A stretch of DNA of 64,000 bases from Streptomyces sp. NL15-2K (GTDB lineage Bacteria; Actinomycetota; Actinomycetes; Streptomycetales; Streptomycetaceae), in contig NZ_CP130630.1 of NCBI RefSeq assembly GCF_030551255.1, forward strand, positions 124,001 to 188,000. Reading direction: 5' to 3'. Each line of letters begins with the position of its first letter. The first letter of the stretch is position 1. This document shows, in pieces, positions 36,968 to 45,058 of this stretch. The notes below the pieces were generated by a model, which saw only the letters and a list, made by a program, of their open reading frames with translations, was not told where the DNA came from and ran no database searches. The translations under genes were made by a program, and so were the position numbers.

Positions 36968-37963
36968 TCACCACTGGTCGTGGATCCGCGGACGAATCAG
37001 TTGGTCGTAGACCTCTCGCACGGCCCCGTGCGTGTCCTGGTCCAGCGGCGCCAGCGCGGCCGCGGCGGCGTTCGCGTGCGCCTGCTCGGCGTTGCGCGCC
37101 CCCGGGATGACGACGCACACCGCCTCCTGGTCGACGATCCAGCGCAGCGCGAACTGAGCCGGTGTCACGCCCGCGGGCACCAGCAGACGCAGCCGCTCCA
37201 CTGCCTCCAGCCCGGTCGTGTAATCCACACCCGAGAAGGTCTCGCCGACATCGAAGGACTCGCCGCGCCGGTTGTAGGCGCGGTGGTCGTCCGTGCCGAA
37301 GACGGTCGCGGCCGTGTACTTCCCCGAGAGCAGCCCGCTGGCCAGCGGCACGCGCGCGATGACGCCGACCCCCGCCTGTGCCGCGGCCGGCAGCACCTGC
37401 TCCAGCGGCTTGAGGCGAAACGCGTTCAGGACGATCTGGATCGTGGCGAGGTTCGGGCGGCGGATGGCGGCCAGCGCCTCCTCGCAGGTGCGGACACTGA
37501 CTCCGTACGCCGCGATGGTCTGGTCCTCGACCAGCGCGTCGAGGGCGTCGAACACCTCGTCGCTCGCGTACACCGGGCCGGGCGGGCAGTGCAGTTGCAC
37601 CAGGTCGAGCCGCTCGACCCCGAGGTTGCGCCGCGAACGGTCCGTCCACGCACGGAAGTTGGCGGCGTTGTAGTTCTCCGGTGTCTGGGCCGCCCGCCGG
37701 CCCATCTTCGTCGCCACGGTCGGTGCCTGCGTGCCCGTCCGCGCGAGCGACCGCAGGAGTTCGCCGATGATCTGCTCGCTTCTTCCGTCCCCGTACTCGT
37801 CGGCGGTGTCGATGAAGCTCACGCCCGATTCGAGCGCCACGTGCAGCGTGCCGAGGGCGTCCGCCTCGTCCGTCTGCCCCCAGTCCGCGCCGCCGAGCTG
37901 CCAGGCCCCGAGCCCGATCACCCCGACCTGCCTGTCCGTACGCCCCAGCGTCCTCTTCTCCAT
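36968..37963 (-). CDS. Aldo/keto reductase
   Basis: A 331-residue protein beginning MEKRTLGRTDRQVGVIGLGA. It carries the AKR catalytic tetrad: Asp and Tyr in SFIDTADEYGDGRSEQ, Lys in TVATKMGRRAAQ, His in DLVQLHCPPGPVY. The C-terminal NADP-binding stretch VIPGARNAEQAHANAAA is also present. It fits the AKR12/13-like NADPH-dependent reductases, many of them general housekeeping or detoxification enzymes. It is monocistronic and convergent with the PhyH gene; membership in the peptide pathway is uncertain. Confidence 0.92.
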   Translation of the reverse strand: MEKRTLGRTDRQVGVIGLGAWQLGGADWGQTDEADALGTLHVALESGVSFIDTADEYGDGRSEQIIGELLRSLARTGTQAPTVATKMGRRAAQTPENYNAANFRAWTDRSRRNLGVERLDLVQLHCPPGPVYASDEVFDALDALVEDQTIAAYGVSVRTCEEALAAIRRPNLATIQIVLNAFRLKPLEQVLPAAAQAGVGVIARVPLASGLLSGKYTAATVFGTDDHRAYNRRGESFDVGETFSGVDYTTGLEAVERLRLLVPAGVTPAQFALRWIVDQEAVCVVIPGARNAEQAHANAAAAALAPLDQDTHGAVREVYDQLIRPRIHDQW

Positions 37964-38112
37964 GATCCGCGACTCTAGGGGGTGTCCGCCGGGCTCCTGA
38001 TCGCCAGGTACCCGTCCGGTATCGGAGGGGACTCCATCCGGGAATGGCTTCCCCCACGATCAGTCCCGCCAAAATAAAACACCAACGCACACGTACGAAC
38101 ACAGGGGTGGGA

Positions 38113-38268
38113 ATGATGGGACGCACACTGGCGAGCCTGGTGGGGATCCTCGCGATGGCGATCGTCCTCGCGGTCGGGGCGGCGACTCAGGACGGTCCGG
38201 GCGAGGGGCAGCACGGGGGGCAGAAGGTACTGGCCAACACCAACGGCCCCGCGAGCGCCGCGTCCTGA
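38113..38268 (+). CDS. Short membrane or secreted peptide, hypothetical
   Basis: A 51-residue peptide starting at one of two adjacent ATGs (38113/38116) behind GGGGTGGGA. MMGRTLASLVGILAMAIVL is a good signal-anchor-like helix, followed by a small hydrophilic tail rich in Gly, Gln, Asn and Ala (GEGQHGGQKVLANTNGPAS). A strong hairpin follows 12 bases after the stop. Unlike known families; it could be a secreted peptide, a membrane microprotein or a chance frame. Confidence 0.42.
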   Translation: MMGRTLASLVGILAMAIVLAVGAATQDGPGEGQHGGQKVLANTNGPASAAS

Positions 38269-38280
38269 CCCTCGCCACAT

Positions 38281-38315
38281 GGGCGCTCCGCTTCCCCGAC
38301 GGGAGCGGAGCGCCC
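38281..38315. terminator. Strong hairpin between the short peptide gene and the SARP gene
   Basis: GGGCGCTCCGCT (38281-38292) and AGCGGAGCGCCC (38304-38315) form a perfect 12-bp stem with an 11-base loop. It sits between two convergent genes and fits a bidirectional terminator. Confidence 0.7.
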
Positions 38316-38321
38316 TTGCGG

Positions 38322-41300
38322 TCAGTCCCGCCTGCGGCTGCCGCTCGGGACGCCCATGGCGTCGAAGTGCTCGTCCGCACTCCGGCGGTGCTCCGCGGCC
38401 GCCGCGAAGTCCCCCGCTCCCTCCGACGTCTGTGCCAGACCATCCAGAGCCCACGCCATCTGAATGCGGTACTCACTCGCGGAAGCGTGCCGGAAGGCTC
38501 TCCGATGCAGCTCCAGCGCCCGGTCGTACTCCCCCCGCCGCCGGTGGACGAGACCGGCGATGTTCTCGATCTCGGACTGCCACGGCTTCGTGCCCAGGGG
38601 TTCGACGAGATCGAGGGCGTGCTCCACCAGAGCGGGAGCCCGGTCACCCCGCCCGTCCCGTTGGCAGACGTCGGCCATGAGGACATGGGTGAGGGCCATG
38701 TTTCTGGGCATCGATGCCTCCTCACCGAGTTCGAGCACATGGTTCAGCACGGCGAGCGCCTCCGCGTGATCACCACCGGCCAGGTGGGCGATGGCGAGAT
38801 CGTTCAGCGCGCCGACGCGGTGCATGCCGTGGTTCATCTGCTTGCTGAGCAGCACGGATCGCCGGGCGGTGGCCACGGCCTGCTGAGTACGTCCCAGCCA
38901 GGTGTACACGGAGCTGAGGTTGCACAGGGCAATGGCCTCCTCCATGACGTCCCCCGTCTCCCTGCAGACACCGACCGCCTGTTCCAGGTGATGCCGCCCC
39001 TCGGACAGACGCCCCAGGGCGCTGTAGACCCAGCCGAGCTGACTGAGGTAGACGCCCTCGCGGTGCCGGTCGCCCTCGGACCGGACGAGGCGGAGCCCTT
39101 CCTCGATGCCGTCCGCCGCGCTGCTGAAGTCACCGAGCATGGAATGGCCTGCGATCAGGTTCCTCAGACTGAACTGCACGGCGACGGGGTCCTGGGCCCG
39201 GCGGGCCGCGCACAGACCGGCCCCCCCGGTCTCCCGGTACCCCCTGATGTCCCCCCGCTGATGGAGATGGAACATCGTGTTGCGGGCGAGGTAGGCGGCC
39301 TGCCGGGGAAAGCCGTGCTCATGGCCGACGGTCACGGCCGTCTGCAGAGCCCGCAGCTCCCGGTCGAACCACTGCCTGGCCTCGGGCGGGCTCGCCAGAT
39401 GCGGAAGCTCCGGCGGCTTTCCGGCGGCCGGGCACTCGTACTCCACCCGCCCCGGGAACAGCGCCCGGCACGCCTCGTCCGTCGCCGCGACGTAGTAGTC
39501 GAGCAGCCCGCCCAGTGCCGTACGCCCTTCCTCTTCCCACGTCGACTCCCACAGACCGCGCGCGAAACTGCGGACGAGGTCGTGGAAGGAGTACAGGCCG
39601 ATGCCGGGCTGGCGCAGCAGGTGTACGTCGAGCAGGGCTTCCAGAAGGTCCTCGGCGTCCGGCGGTGTCGTACCGAGGAGGGCGGCCGCCGCATGGACAT
39701 CGATGTCCGTGCCGGGGTGCAGGCCCAGCAGGCGGAAGGTGCGCCGCTGGTCGGGGTTGAGCACCTGATAGGAGAGCTGGATGGTGGTGGCGACGCTGCG
39801 TTCGTTGGAACACAGCTCCTTCAGCAGGCGCGACTCGTCGTGGAGCCGGCCGACGAGGTACTGCAGGGTCCAGTGGGGGCGGTTGCGCAGCCGGGCGGTG
39901 GCAATGCGCAGGGCGAGCGGCAGATGGCCGCACAGCTCGGCCAGCGCCCGCGCCGCCTTGGGCTCGGCGGCCACCCGTTGCTCGCCCAGCGTCGTGGTCA
40001 GCATCAGCGCGCTCTGTTCGGGCTCCATGCTGCCGAGGGACAACCACTGGGCGCCGTCGAGGTCGACCAGGCGGACCCGGCCGGTCACGATGACGAAACC
40101 TTTCGTCATGCCGGACAGCAGCGGCCGTACCTGTGCGGTGTCGACCGCGTTGTCGAGGATCAGCAGCAGTCGCCGGTCCGCCGTCCAGGACCGCCACAGC
40201 GCGAAGCGCCCTTGGGCGTCGTCGGGTATCTGCGCGTCCGACGCTCCCAGCTCCCGCAGCAGCGCGGCGGCCACGAAGTCGGGCTGGAGCGGCTGCTCTC
40301 CGGGGGTGAAGCCGCGCAGGTCGATGTAGAGCCGGCCGTCGGGGTAGGCCTCGGCCAGCTGGTGCGCGGCGTGCACGGCGAGGCTCGACTTGCCCGCGCC
40401 GCCCATGCCGTCGATGCCCACGAGCCCGGTACGCCGCTCTCCGGCCCCCGTCTCCAGCAGCTGCCGTAACTCCCGGTCCCGGCCGGTGAAGTCCGCCAGG
40501 TCGTACGGGAGGGTGCAGGGCGTGCGGATCTTGGCACCGAACGTCGCGGGAGCCGGGTCCCGCTGCGCCGGCGTCCGGTGTTTTCGTGGCGGGCCGGCGA
40601 GTTCCGGGCTGCCGCGCAGGATGTCCTCGTGCAGGCGGGACAGCTCCGCGCCGGGATCGATGCCGAGCTCCTCCGCGAGCAGGCCCCGTACCCTGCCGTA
40701 CTCGGCGAGGGCCTCGGCCTGCTGTCCCGAGCGGTAGAGGGCGAGCATCAGCTGGCCGCGCAGCCGCTCCCGCAGGGGGTGGGTGTCGACGACCCGGCGC
40801 AGGTCGCCGACCAGCTCTCCGCTCTCGCCCGCCTCCAGCCGGAGTTCGAAGAGTTGCTCCACGGCGGCGAGCCGGTGTTCCTCCAGAGCGGTGGCGGCGG
40901 CGTCGATCACGGGCCCGCCCTGTCCGCACATCACCCTGCCGCGCCACAGTGAGAGAGCCGCCCGCAGCCTCTCCACCGCGTCGGTCGTGCGGCCCTCGGC
41001 CACGTCGGCGGCTGCCGCCTTTACATACTGCCGGAAATTGTGCAGATCGAGTTGTCCGGAATCGATGGCAGCCCGGTATCCGGCACCTTCCGTGACGATG
41101 AATTCCGCTCCCCGCGGAATGCGTCGCCTCAACTCGGCGACCGTCTTGCGTATCTGCTGCACCGCGGTTGCGGGCGGTAGGTCCTCCCAGACCGCTTCGA
41201 TCAGCCGGGAGACCGTCACCACGTGATGGGCCTCCAGCAGGAGCACGGTGAGAACCCGTTCCTGGGTCGGTCCGCCGAGCTTCAGACGGCGGTCTCTATC

Positions 41301-41357
41301 CCAACACTCCAACGCACCAAGGATGTTGAACCGTACCGTGCCGTCGATTGTTTGCAT
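38322..41357 (-). CDS. SARP-family transcriptional regulator, AfsR-like (SARP-BTAD-NB-ARC-TPR)
   Basis: A 1011-residue regulator starting at ATG 41357, or at the adjacent GTG behind AGGGGGG. Domains: OmpR-like winged helix (1-95, VRFNILGALECWDRDRRLKL, AVQQIRKTVAELRRRI), bacterial transcription activation domain (about 100-250, LPLRERL-type helices, EELGIDPGAELSRLHEDILR), NB-ARC ATPase with Walker A GIDGMGGAGKSS (about 314-325) and LLLILDNAVDT, then a C-terminal TPR block (FSLRNLIAGHSMLGDFSSA, HLEQAVGVCRETGDV). This AfsR-type layout belongs to pathway-specific or pleiotropic activators. Its position between the two biosynthetic operons and divergent from the ATP-grasp operon makes it the likely cluster activator. 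Confidence 0.94.
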   Translation of the reverse strand: MQTIDGTVRFNILGALECWDRDRRLKLGGPTQERVLTVLLLEAHHVVTVSRLIEAVWEDLPPATAVQQIRKTVAELRRRIPRGAEFIVTEGAGYRAAIDSGQLDLHNFRQYVKAAAADVAEGRTTDAVERLRAALSLWRGRVMCGQGGPVIDAAATALEEHRLAAVEQLFELRLEAGESGELVGDLRRVVDTHPLRERLRGQLMLALYRSGQQAEALAEYGRVRGLLAEELGIDPGAELSRLHEDILRGSPELAGPPRKHRTPAQRDPAPATFGAKIRTPCTLPYDLADFTGRDRELRQLLETGAGERRTGLVGIDGMGGAGKSSLAVHAAHQLAEAYPDGRLYIDLRGFTPGEQPLQPDFVAAALLRELGASDAQIPDDAQGRFALWRSWTADRRLLLILDNAVDTAQVRPLLSGMTKGFVIVTGRVRLVDLDGAQWLSLGSMEPEQSALMLTTTLGEQRVAAEPKAARALAELCGHLPLALRIATARLRNRPHWTLQYLVGRLHDESRLLKELCSNERSVATTIQLSYQVLNPDQRRTFRLLGLHPGTDIDVHAAAALLGTTPPDAEDLLEALLDVHLLRQPGIGLYSFHDLVRSFARGLWESTWEEEGRTALGGLLDYYVAATDEACRALFPGRVEYECPAAGKPPELPHLASPPEARQWFDRELRALQTAVTVGHEHGFPRQAAYLARNTMFHLHQRGDIRGYRETGGAGLCAARRAQDPVAVQFSLRNLIAGHSMLGDFSSAADGIEEGLRLVRSEGDRHREGVYLSQLGWVYSALGRLSEGRHHLEQAVGVCRETGDVMEEAIALCNLSSVYTWLGRTQQAVATARRSVLLSKQMNHGMHRVGALNDLAIAHLAGGDHAEALAVLNHVLELGEEASMPRNMALTHVLMADVCQRDGRGDRAPALVEHALDLVEPLGTKPWQSEIENIAGLVHRRRGEYDRALELHRRAFRHASASEYRIQMAWALDGLAQTSEGAGDFAAAAEHRRSADEHFDAMGVPSGSRRRD

Positions 41358-41565
41358 CACGCGCTGTGCCCCCCTGTGACTTGCAAACCCCAGGTCGTGG
41401 GGCATGACGAAGGGGATTCTAGGCGGCTTCCCGGCCGAGCGGTACCTATCCGGAACGTGGCCGGTACCACGTCGGCGAAGACTCCTCGGCATCGGCGGAA
41501 CGCCCCTCACCGCACATCCAACGAAAAGCCCCCACGGCCCTTGTCAGAAAGACCAGGCCCTGTAT
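41358..41565. promoter_or_regulatory. Divergent promoter gap between the SARP gene and the MFS/ATP-grasp operon
   Basis: This 208-base gap holds the upstream regions of both operons. It contains AAACCCCAGGTC at 41385-41396, 28 bases before the SARP start. TTGTCA (41541-41546) lies 16-17 bases before a TATATG overlapping the MFS start codon, which could be part of a promoter but would place the transcription start inside the gene. Confidence 0.5.
41385..41396 (+). promoter_or_regulatory. Copy 3 of the repeated 12-mer AAACCCCAGGTC
   Basis: Located in the SARP/MFS gap, 28 bases before the SARP start and 170 bases before the MFS start. Identical to the copies at 35718 and 19242. Confidence 0.4.
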
Positions 41566-42855
41566 ATGAGTGTCTACCTGCACCGAAATTTCCTGCTCAG
41601 CTTCCTGGCCTCCTTCATTTCACTGTTCGGCTCGAAGCTGCTGATGATTTCCTATGCCGCCTATGTGTTCAAGGAGAGCGGCAGCGCGACACTTTCCGCG
41701 ATCGTGTTCGCGGCGGACTGGATCGCCAACCTCTTCATCGGAATTTTCGCCGCGCAGTACATCGACCGGCAGAACGCGAAAGTACTCCTCATCCGGCTGA
41801 ATGTGGCCGCGGCCGGAACCACACTGCTTTTCCTGGGGTTCCTGGCCCCCGACATGTTCGTCGGCGCGGTTGTCCTGGTCTTCGTGCGGTCGCTCCTCAA
41901 GAGCGCCGTCAGCAACGCCCGGGTGAAGGCGCTGGTGCAGTTCTTCGATGAGCGGGAGACCGACCTGTACTCGCCGGTCTTCAACTCCAGCCTGCCGCTG
42001 GCGCTGGCCCTAGCGGGAGCGGTGGGTGTGTTCATCCTGGAGTTCGTCGGTCTCACCGCGGTGGTGTTGATCGACGCGGTGGCCTTCGTGGTGGCGGCCG
42101 TCCTGATGAGGTTCGTCCGCCCGAACCAGACGCGCCTCGACGAGTCCCTGCGCACCGCCCGCGCCTCGGCCCGACGCGGCAGCCTGTCCGGGGCGCGGGA
42201 CGCGCTCGCCCTGATGGCACGCGAGGAAAGCATCGGGACGGCTGTCTTCTACATCGTGCTGTCCGTAACCGCTTTCCAGGCCACGTACGAGTCCCTCATC
42301 ACAGTGATTCCGGAAGTCTGGTTCCACTGGGGCGCATCGGGCACGGCGCTGTTCTTCACCTTCGAATCGATCAGCATCATGGCCGGGATTTTCCTCTACC
42401 AGTTCTTCAACCGCCGCGGGCACATCACGCCGGCGAACGAGACCGCGGTGAATCTCACCGCCGTGGCCGCCGCCACGCTCTGCTATCTGGCGATGCCGTT
42501 CGCGAGCGGAAACATCTATCTCTGCGTGGGCCTGTTCTCCGTGATGGTGCTGTGCGGCGAAGTCGTCTGGGTGCACCAGTTCAAGCTGATGATCGCCCGC
42601 ACCCCGGACGCCCAGATCTCCGCGGTCGTGGGCGTGCAGACGGCGATCGGATACAGCCTGATGGCCGTCTTCGCCTTCGTCTTCGCCCGCGGCATGGACA
42701 GCATCGGCATCATCCCGGCGATCTACGCCGACATCGCCCTCATCGTGGCACTGGTCGTGGGCTGGGAGCTGCTGCGCAAGCAGCTTCGGCAGCGGGAGTC
42801 CGCGGACGGCCGTGCCGTCGCCCCCGCGCTCCCCCAGGACGCGACTGCCAGCTGA
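41566..42855 (+). CDS. MFS transporter, first gene of the ATP-grasp operon
   Basis: A 429-residue membrane protein starting at the ATG at 41566 (MSVYLHRNFLLSFLASFISL). About ten to twelve hydrophobic helices are visible (LLMISYAAYVF, TTLLFLGFLA, LTAVVLIDAVAFVVAAVLM, LIVALVVGWELL), with the conserved YIDRQNAKVLLI loop after helix 2. It resembles the macrolide-efflux/DUF894 branch of MFS. The ribosome binding site is weak. As first gene of a tightly packed plus-strand operon of ligases and oxygenases, it probably exports that pathway's product. Confidence 0.88.
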   Translation: MSVYLHRNFLLSFLASFISLFGSKLLMISYAAYVFKESGSATLSAIVFAADWIANLFIGIFAAQYIDRQNAKVLLIRLNVAAAGTTLLFLGFLAPDMFVGAVVLVFVRSLLKSAVSNARVKALVQFFDERETDLYSPVFNSSLPLALALAGAVGVFILEFVGLTAVVLIDAVAFVVAAVLMRFVRPNQTRLDESLRTARASARRGSLSGARDALALMAREESIGTAVFYIVLSVTAFQATYESLITVIPEVWFHWGASGTALFFTFESISIMAGIFLYQFFNRRGHITPANETAVNLTAVAAATLCYLAMPFASGNIYLCVGLFSVMVLCGEVVWVHQFKLMIARTPDAQISAVVGVQTAIGYSLMAVFAFVFARGMDSIGIIPAIYADIALIVALVVGWELLRKQLRQRESADGRAVAPALPQDATAS

Positions 42856-42887
42856 TCCAGAGCCGAACGAGAAGAGACGCCGACGCC

Positions 42888-44246
42888 ATGCACGCAACGC
42901 CCAAGACGTCCACGACGACCCACACGACCGACACGACCGACACACCCAGGAAGCAGGCCTTCGTCCTGCTCGAACTCCTCAACCACATGGTCCTGATCGC
43001 CCGCGAGGCCAAGAACCGCGGCTTCCACGTGATCGCCCTCAACCACGACCCCCTGCTCACCGACGGCCCGTTCGCCGTACCGGAGGGCGTGGTCGACGAG
43101 GTGGTCCCGGTCGCCTCCTGGGCGGACGCCGAAGCGGTCGACGGCATCGTCGACGACGTACTCACCCGGTACGACGTGATCGGCACCTACGCCGCCTTCG
43201 AGGGGGCCCTGCGCCACGAGGCCCGGCTCAGGGAACGCTCCGGCCTGCCCACCAGCGGCGCAACGACGGTGACCCGTGCCCTGGACAAGGCCCTGGTACG
43301 CGGCACCCTCTACCGCGAGGGTCTCACCACCCTCCGATCCACGACCCTGACCGAGGCGCTGACCTGGGACGACTGGCGCTTCGACCGCGCGGCCGTCCTC
43401 AAGCCGGCGAACGGCACCGGAAGCGCCCTTTGCTTCACCGTCGCCTCTCTCGGCGAACTCCGCGCGGCGACCGCGGAGATCGCCGCCGTCAAGGTGACGA
43501 ACGCGCTGATGAAGCAGTACATCCTGGCGCACGGCGAGTTCGTCCTCGAGGAGCGGGCCGAGGGCGAGCTGCTGTCGGTGGAGTCCCTGGTCCATCGGGG
43601 CGAGGTGCACGTCGTCGGGCTCACCGGACGCTATGTCTCCGCCCTCGACCCGGTCGTGGAACTGGGCGCGTGCTTCCCGTACCCGCATCCGCGGGGCGAG
43701 GAGATCGTGGCCCGGGCAGTGGAGTTCCACCGCGCTCTGGGCATCACGCACGGCCCGACCCACCTCGAGGTCATGGTGCCCGACGAGGGCCCCATCGAGC
43801 TGATCGACTTCAATCTGCGCACCATCGGCGCCGGGATGTCCGTCTGCATCGGCAACGCCTTCGGCATCGAGTACGCCGTCCCGCTCACCGACCTGGCCTG
43901 CGGGCGGTGCCCGGACCTGTCCTTCCTGGCCCGCGCTCCGCGCCACTCGGCCGACCTGTTGCTCCTCCCGCCGCCGGGCGCGACCGTGATGACGGACCTG
44001 GCCTTCCCCGAGGGCACCGAGTACGGCCGCGTGACCAAGCCCTTCGGTCAGCCCCTGAGCGGGCGCGCCGACCAGCTCGACGTGGTCGCCATGGTCGTCG
44101 TCAACGCGGACACGCCCGAGGAACTGCACCGACGGGCGCTGGAGGCCCGCAAGACCACCGTCTTCAACGGCGAACCCCTCGGCGACAACCCCAACAACCA
44201 GGTGGTGTCGCCGCGTTCCTACCAGTTCACCGCAACTCCCGCGTGA
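42888..44246 (+). CDS. ATP-grasp ligase (peptide/amide-forming), first of three
   Basis: A 452-residue protein from the ATG at 42888. A Thr/His-rich start (TPKTSTTTHTTDTTDTPRKQ) leads into an ATP-grasp layout: N-terminal Rossmann-like domain (GFHVIALNHDPLLTDGPFAV), TRALDKALVRGTLYREGLTT, the nucleotide-binding lysine in RAAVLKPANGTGSALCFTV, LEERAEGELLSVESLVHRGE, and the metal-binding end HLEVMVPDEGPIELIDFNLR. This is the pattern of carboxylate-amine ligases of the BL00235/CARBOAT-like group found in peptide antibiotic clusters. It lies 32 bases after the MFS gene. Substrates unknown. Confidence 0.9.
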   Translation: MHATPKTSTTTHTTDTTDTPRKQAFVLLELLNHMVLIAREAKNRGFHVIALNHDPLLTDGPFAVPEGVVDEVVPVASWADAEAVDGIVDDVLTRYDVIGTYAAFEGALRHEARLRERSGLPTSGATTVTRALDKALVRGTLYREGLTTLRSTTLTEALTWDDWRFDRAAVLKPANGTGSALCFTVASLGELRAATAEIAAVKVTNALMKQYILAHGEFVLEERAEGELLSVESLVHRGEVHVVGLTGRYVSALDPVVELGACFPYPHPRGEEIVARAVEFHRALGITHGPTHLEVMVPDEGPIELIDFNLRTIGAGMSVCIGNAFGIEYAVPLTDLACGRCPDLSFLARAPRHSADLLLLPPPGATVMTDLAFPEGTEYGRVTKPFGQPLSGRADQLDVVAMVVVNADTPEELHRRALEARKTTVFNGEPLGDNPNNQVVSPRSYQFTATPA

Positions 44247-44269
44247 CCCTTCAAGGAGACGAACTCCGC

Positions 44270-45058
44270 ATGACCGTCACCACCGAAACCGACTCCGGCC
44301 CGGAGCACGGCGAGCGCACTCATCCCGAGGGCCTCTTCGAGCAGCACTTCGCCGCCCGCTTCACCGCGGACGCCCTCACCACCCTGCGGGAGCGATTCCG
44401 CGACGAGCACATCGTGCCGCTGCGCGGCTTCTGCCCGCCCGAGTTGCTCCGCCCGCTGCAGGAGGAGGCGTTCGGGATCATGGACGAACACGGGGTGGCC
44501 CGTAAGTTCAGCTTCGACATCACCGACGGAACTCCCCGTCAGATGACCACCGTCGGCCAGCCGGTCATCAAGGACCACGGCCCGCTCATCCACGCCACCT
44601 ACTTCTCCCCGGCGGTCAAGGAGCTGCTGGGCCAGGTGGTCGGCGAGGAGGTGTTCACCTGCCCGTACGCCGGTGAGCACTACGTGATCAGCCGACTCGG
44701 CAAGAGCGGCGACACACACGGCTGGCACTGGGACGACTACACGTACGGCTTCATCCTGGTACTGCAGGCCCCCGACTACCGTGACGGCGGCTTCGTGCAG
44801 GCCGTGCCGCACACCTCGTGGGACAAGCAGAACCCGGACGTACACGGTGCGTTGCTCAAGAGCCAGGTCAGGTCGTACGCCTTCGAGGCCGGCGACGCGT
44901 ACGTGGTCAAGACCGACACCACCATGCACCGGGTCTACCCGATCCGCGGCGAGACGACCCGCACGATCGTGAACATGACCTGGGCGAACGGCGCGGACCT
45001 CACCCGCGAGATCACCCACGAGACCAACGACGTCCTGTTCGGGGGTGTCGGTGAGTAA
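44270..45058 (+). CDS. 2OG-Fe(II) oxygenase
   Basis: A 262-residue protein with ATG at 44270 and AAGGAG eleven bases before it. The metal site is in THGWHWDDYTYGFILVLQAP (HxD), and the distal His and 2OG Arg in KTDTTMHRVYPIRGETTRTI. VQAVPHTSWDKQNPDV and FEAGDAYVVKTD surround the core. The family is PhyH/2OG-like but I cannot name a close member. It sits between an ATP-grasp ligase and a desaturase-like gene and overlaps the latter by eight bases, so it probably oxidises an amino-acid or dipeptide intermediate. Confidence 0.9.
   Translation: MTVTTETDSGPEHGERTHPEGLFEQHFAARFTADALTTLRERFRDEHIVPLRGFCPPELLRPLQEEAFGIMDEHGVARKFSFDITDGTPRQMTTVGQPVIKDHGPLIHATYFSPAVKELLGQVVGEEVFTCPYAGEHYVISRLGKSGDTHGWHWDDYTYGFILVLQAPDYRDGGFVQAVPHTSWDKQNPDVHGALLKSQVRSYAFEAGDAYVVKTDTTMHRVYPIRGETTRTIVNMTWANGADLTREITHETNDVLFGGVGE

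Noticed and set aside
38316..40469. 717-codon plus-strand frame opposite the SARP gene
   Set aside because: Composition is that of an antisense shadow, and the minus-strand SARP with its domain set explains the DNA fully.
41541..41571. Consensus promoter TTGTCA-TATATG for the MFS operon
   Set aside because: The -10-like box overlaps the start codon, so transcription would begin inside the gene. Kept only as a note in the gap annotation.
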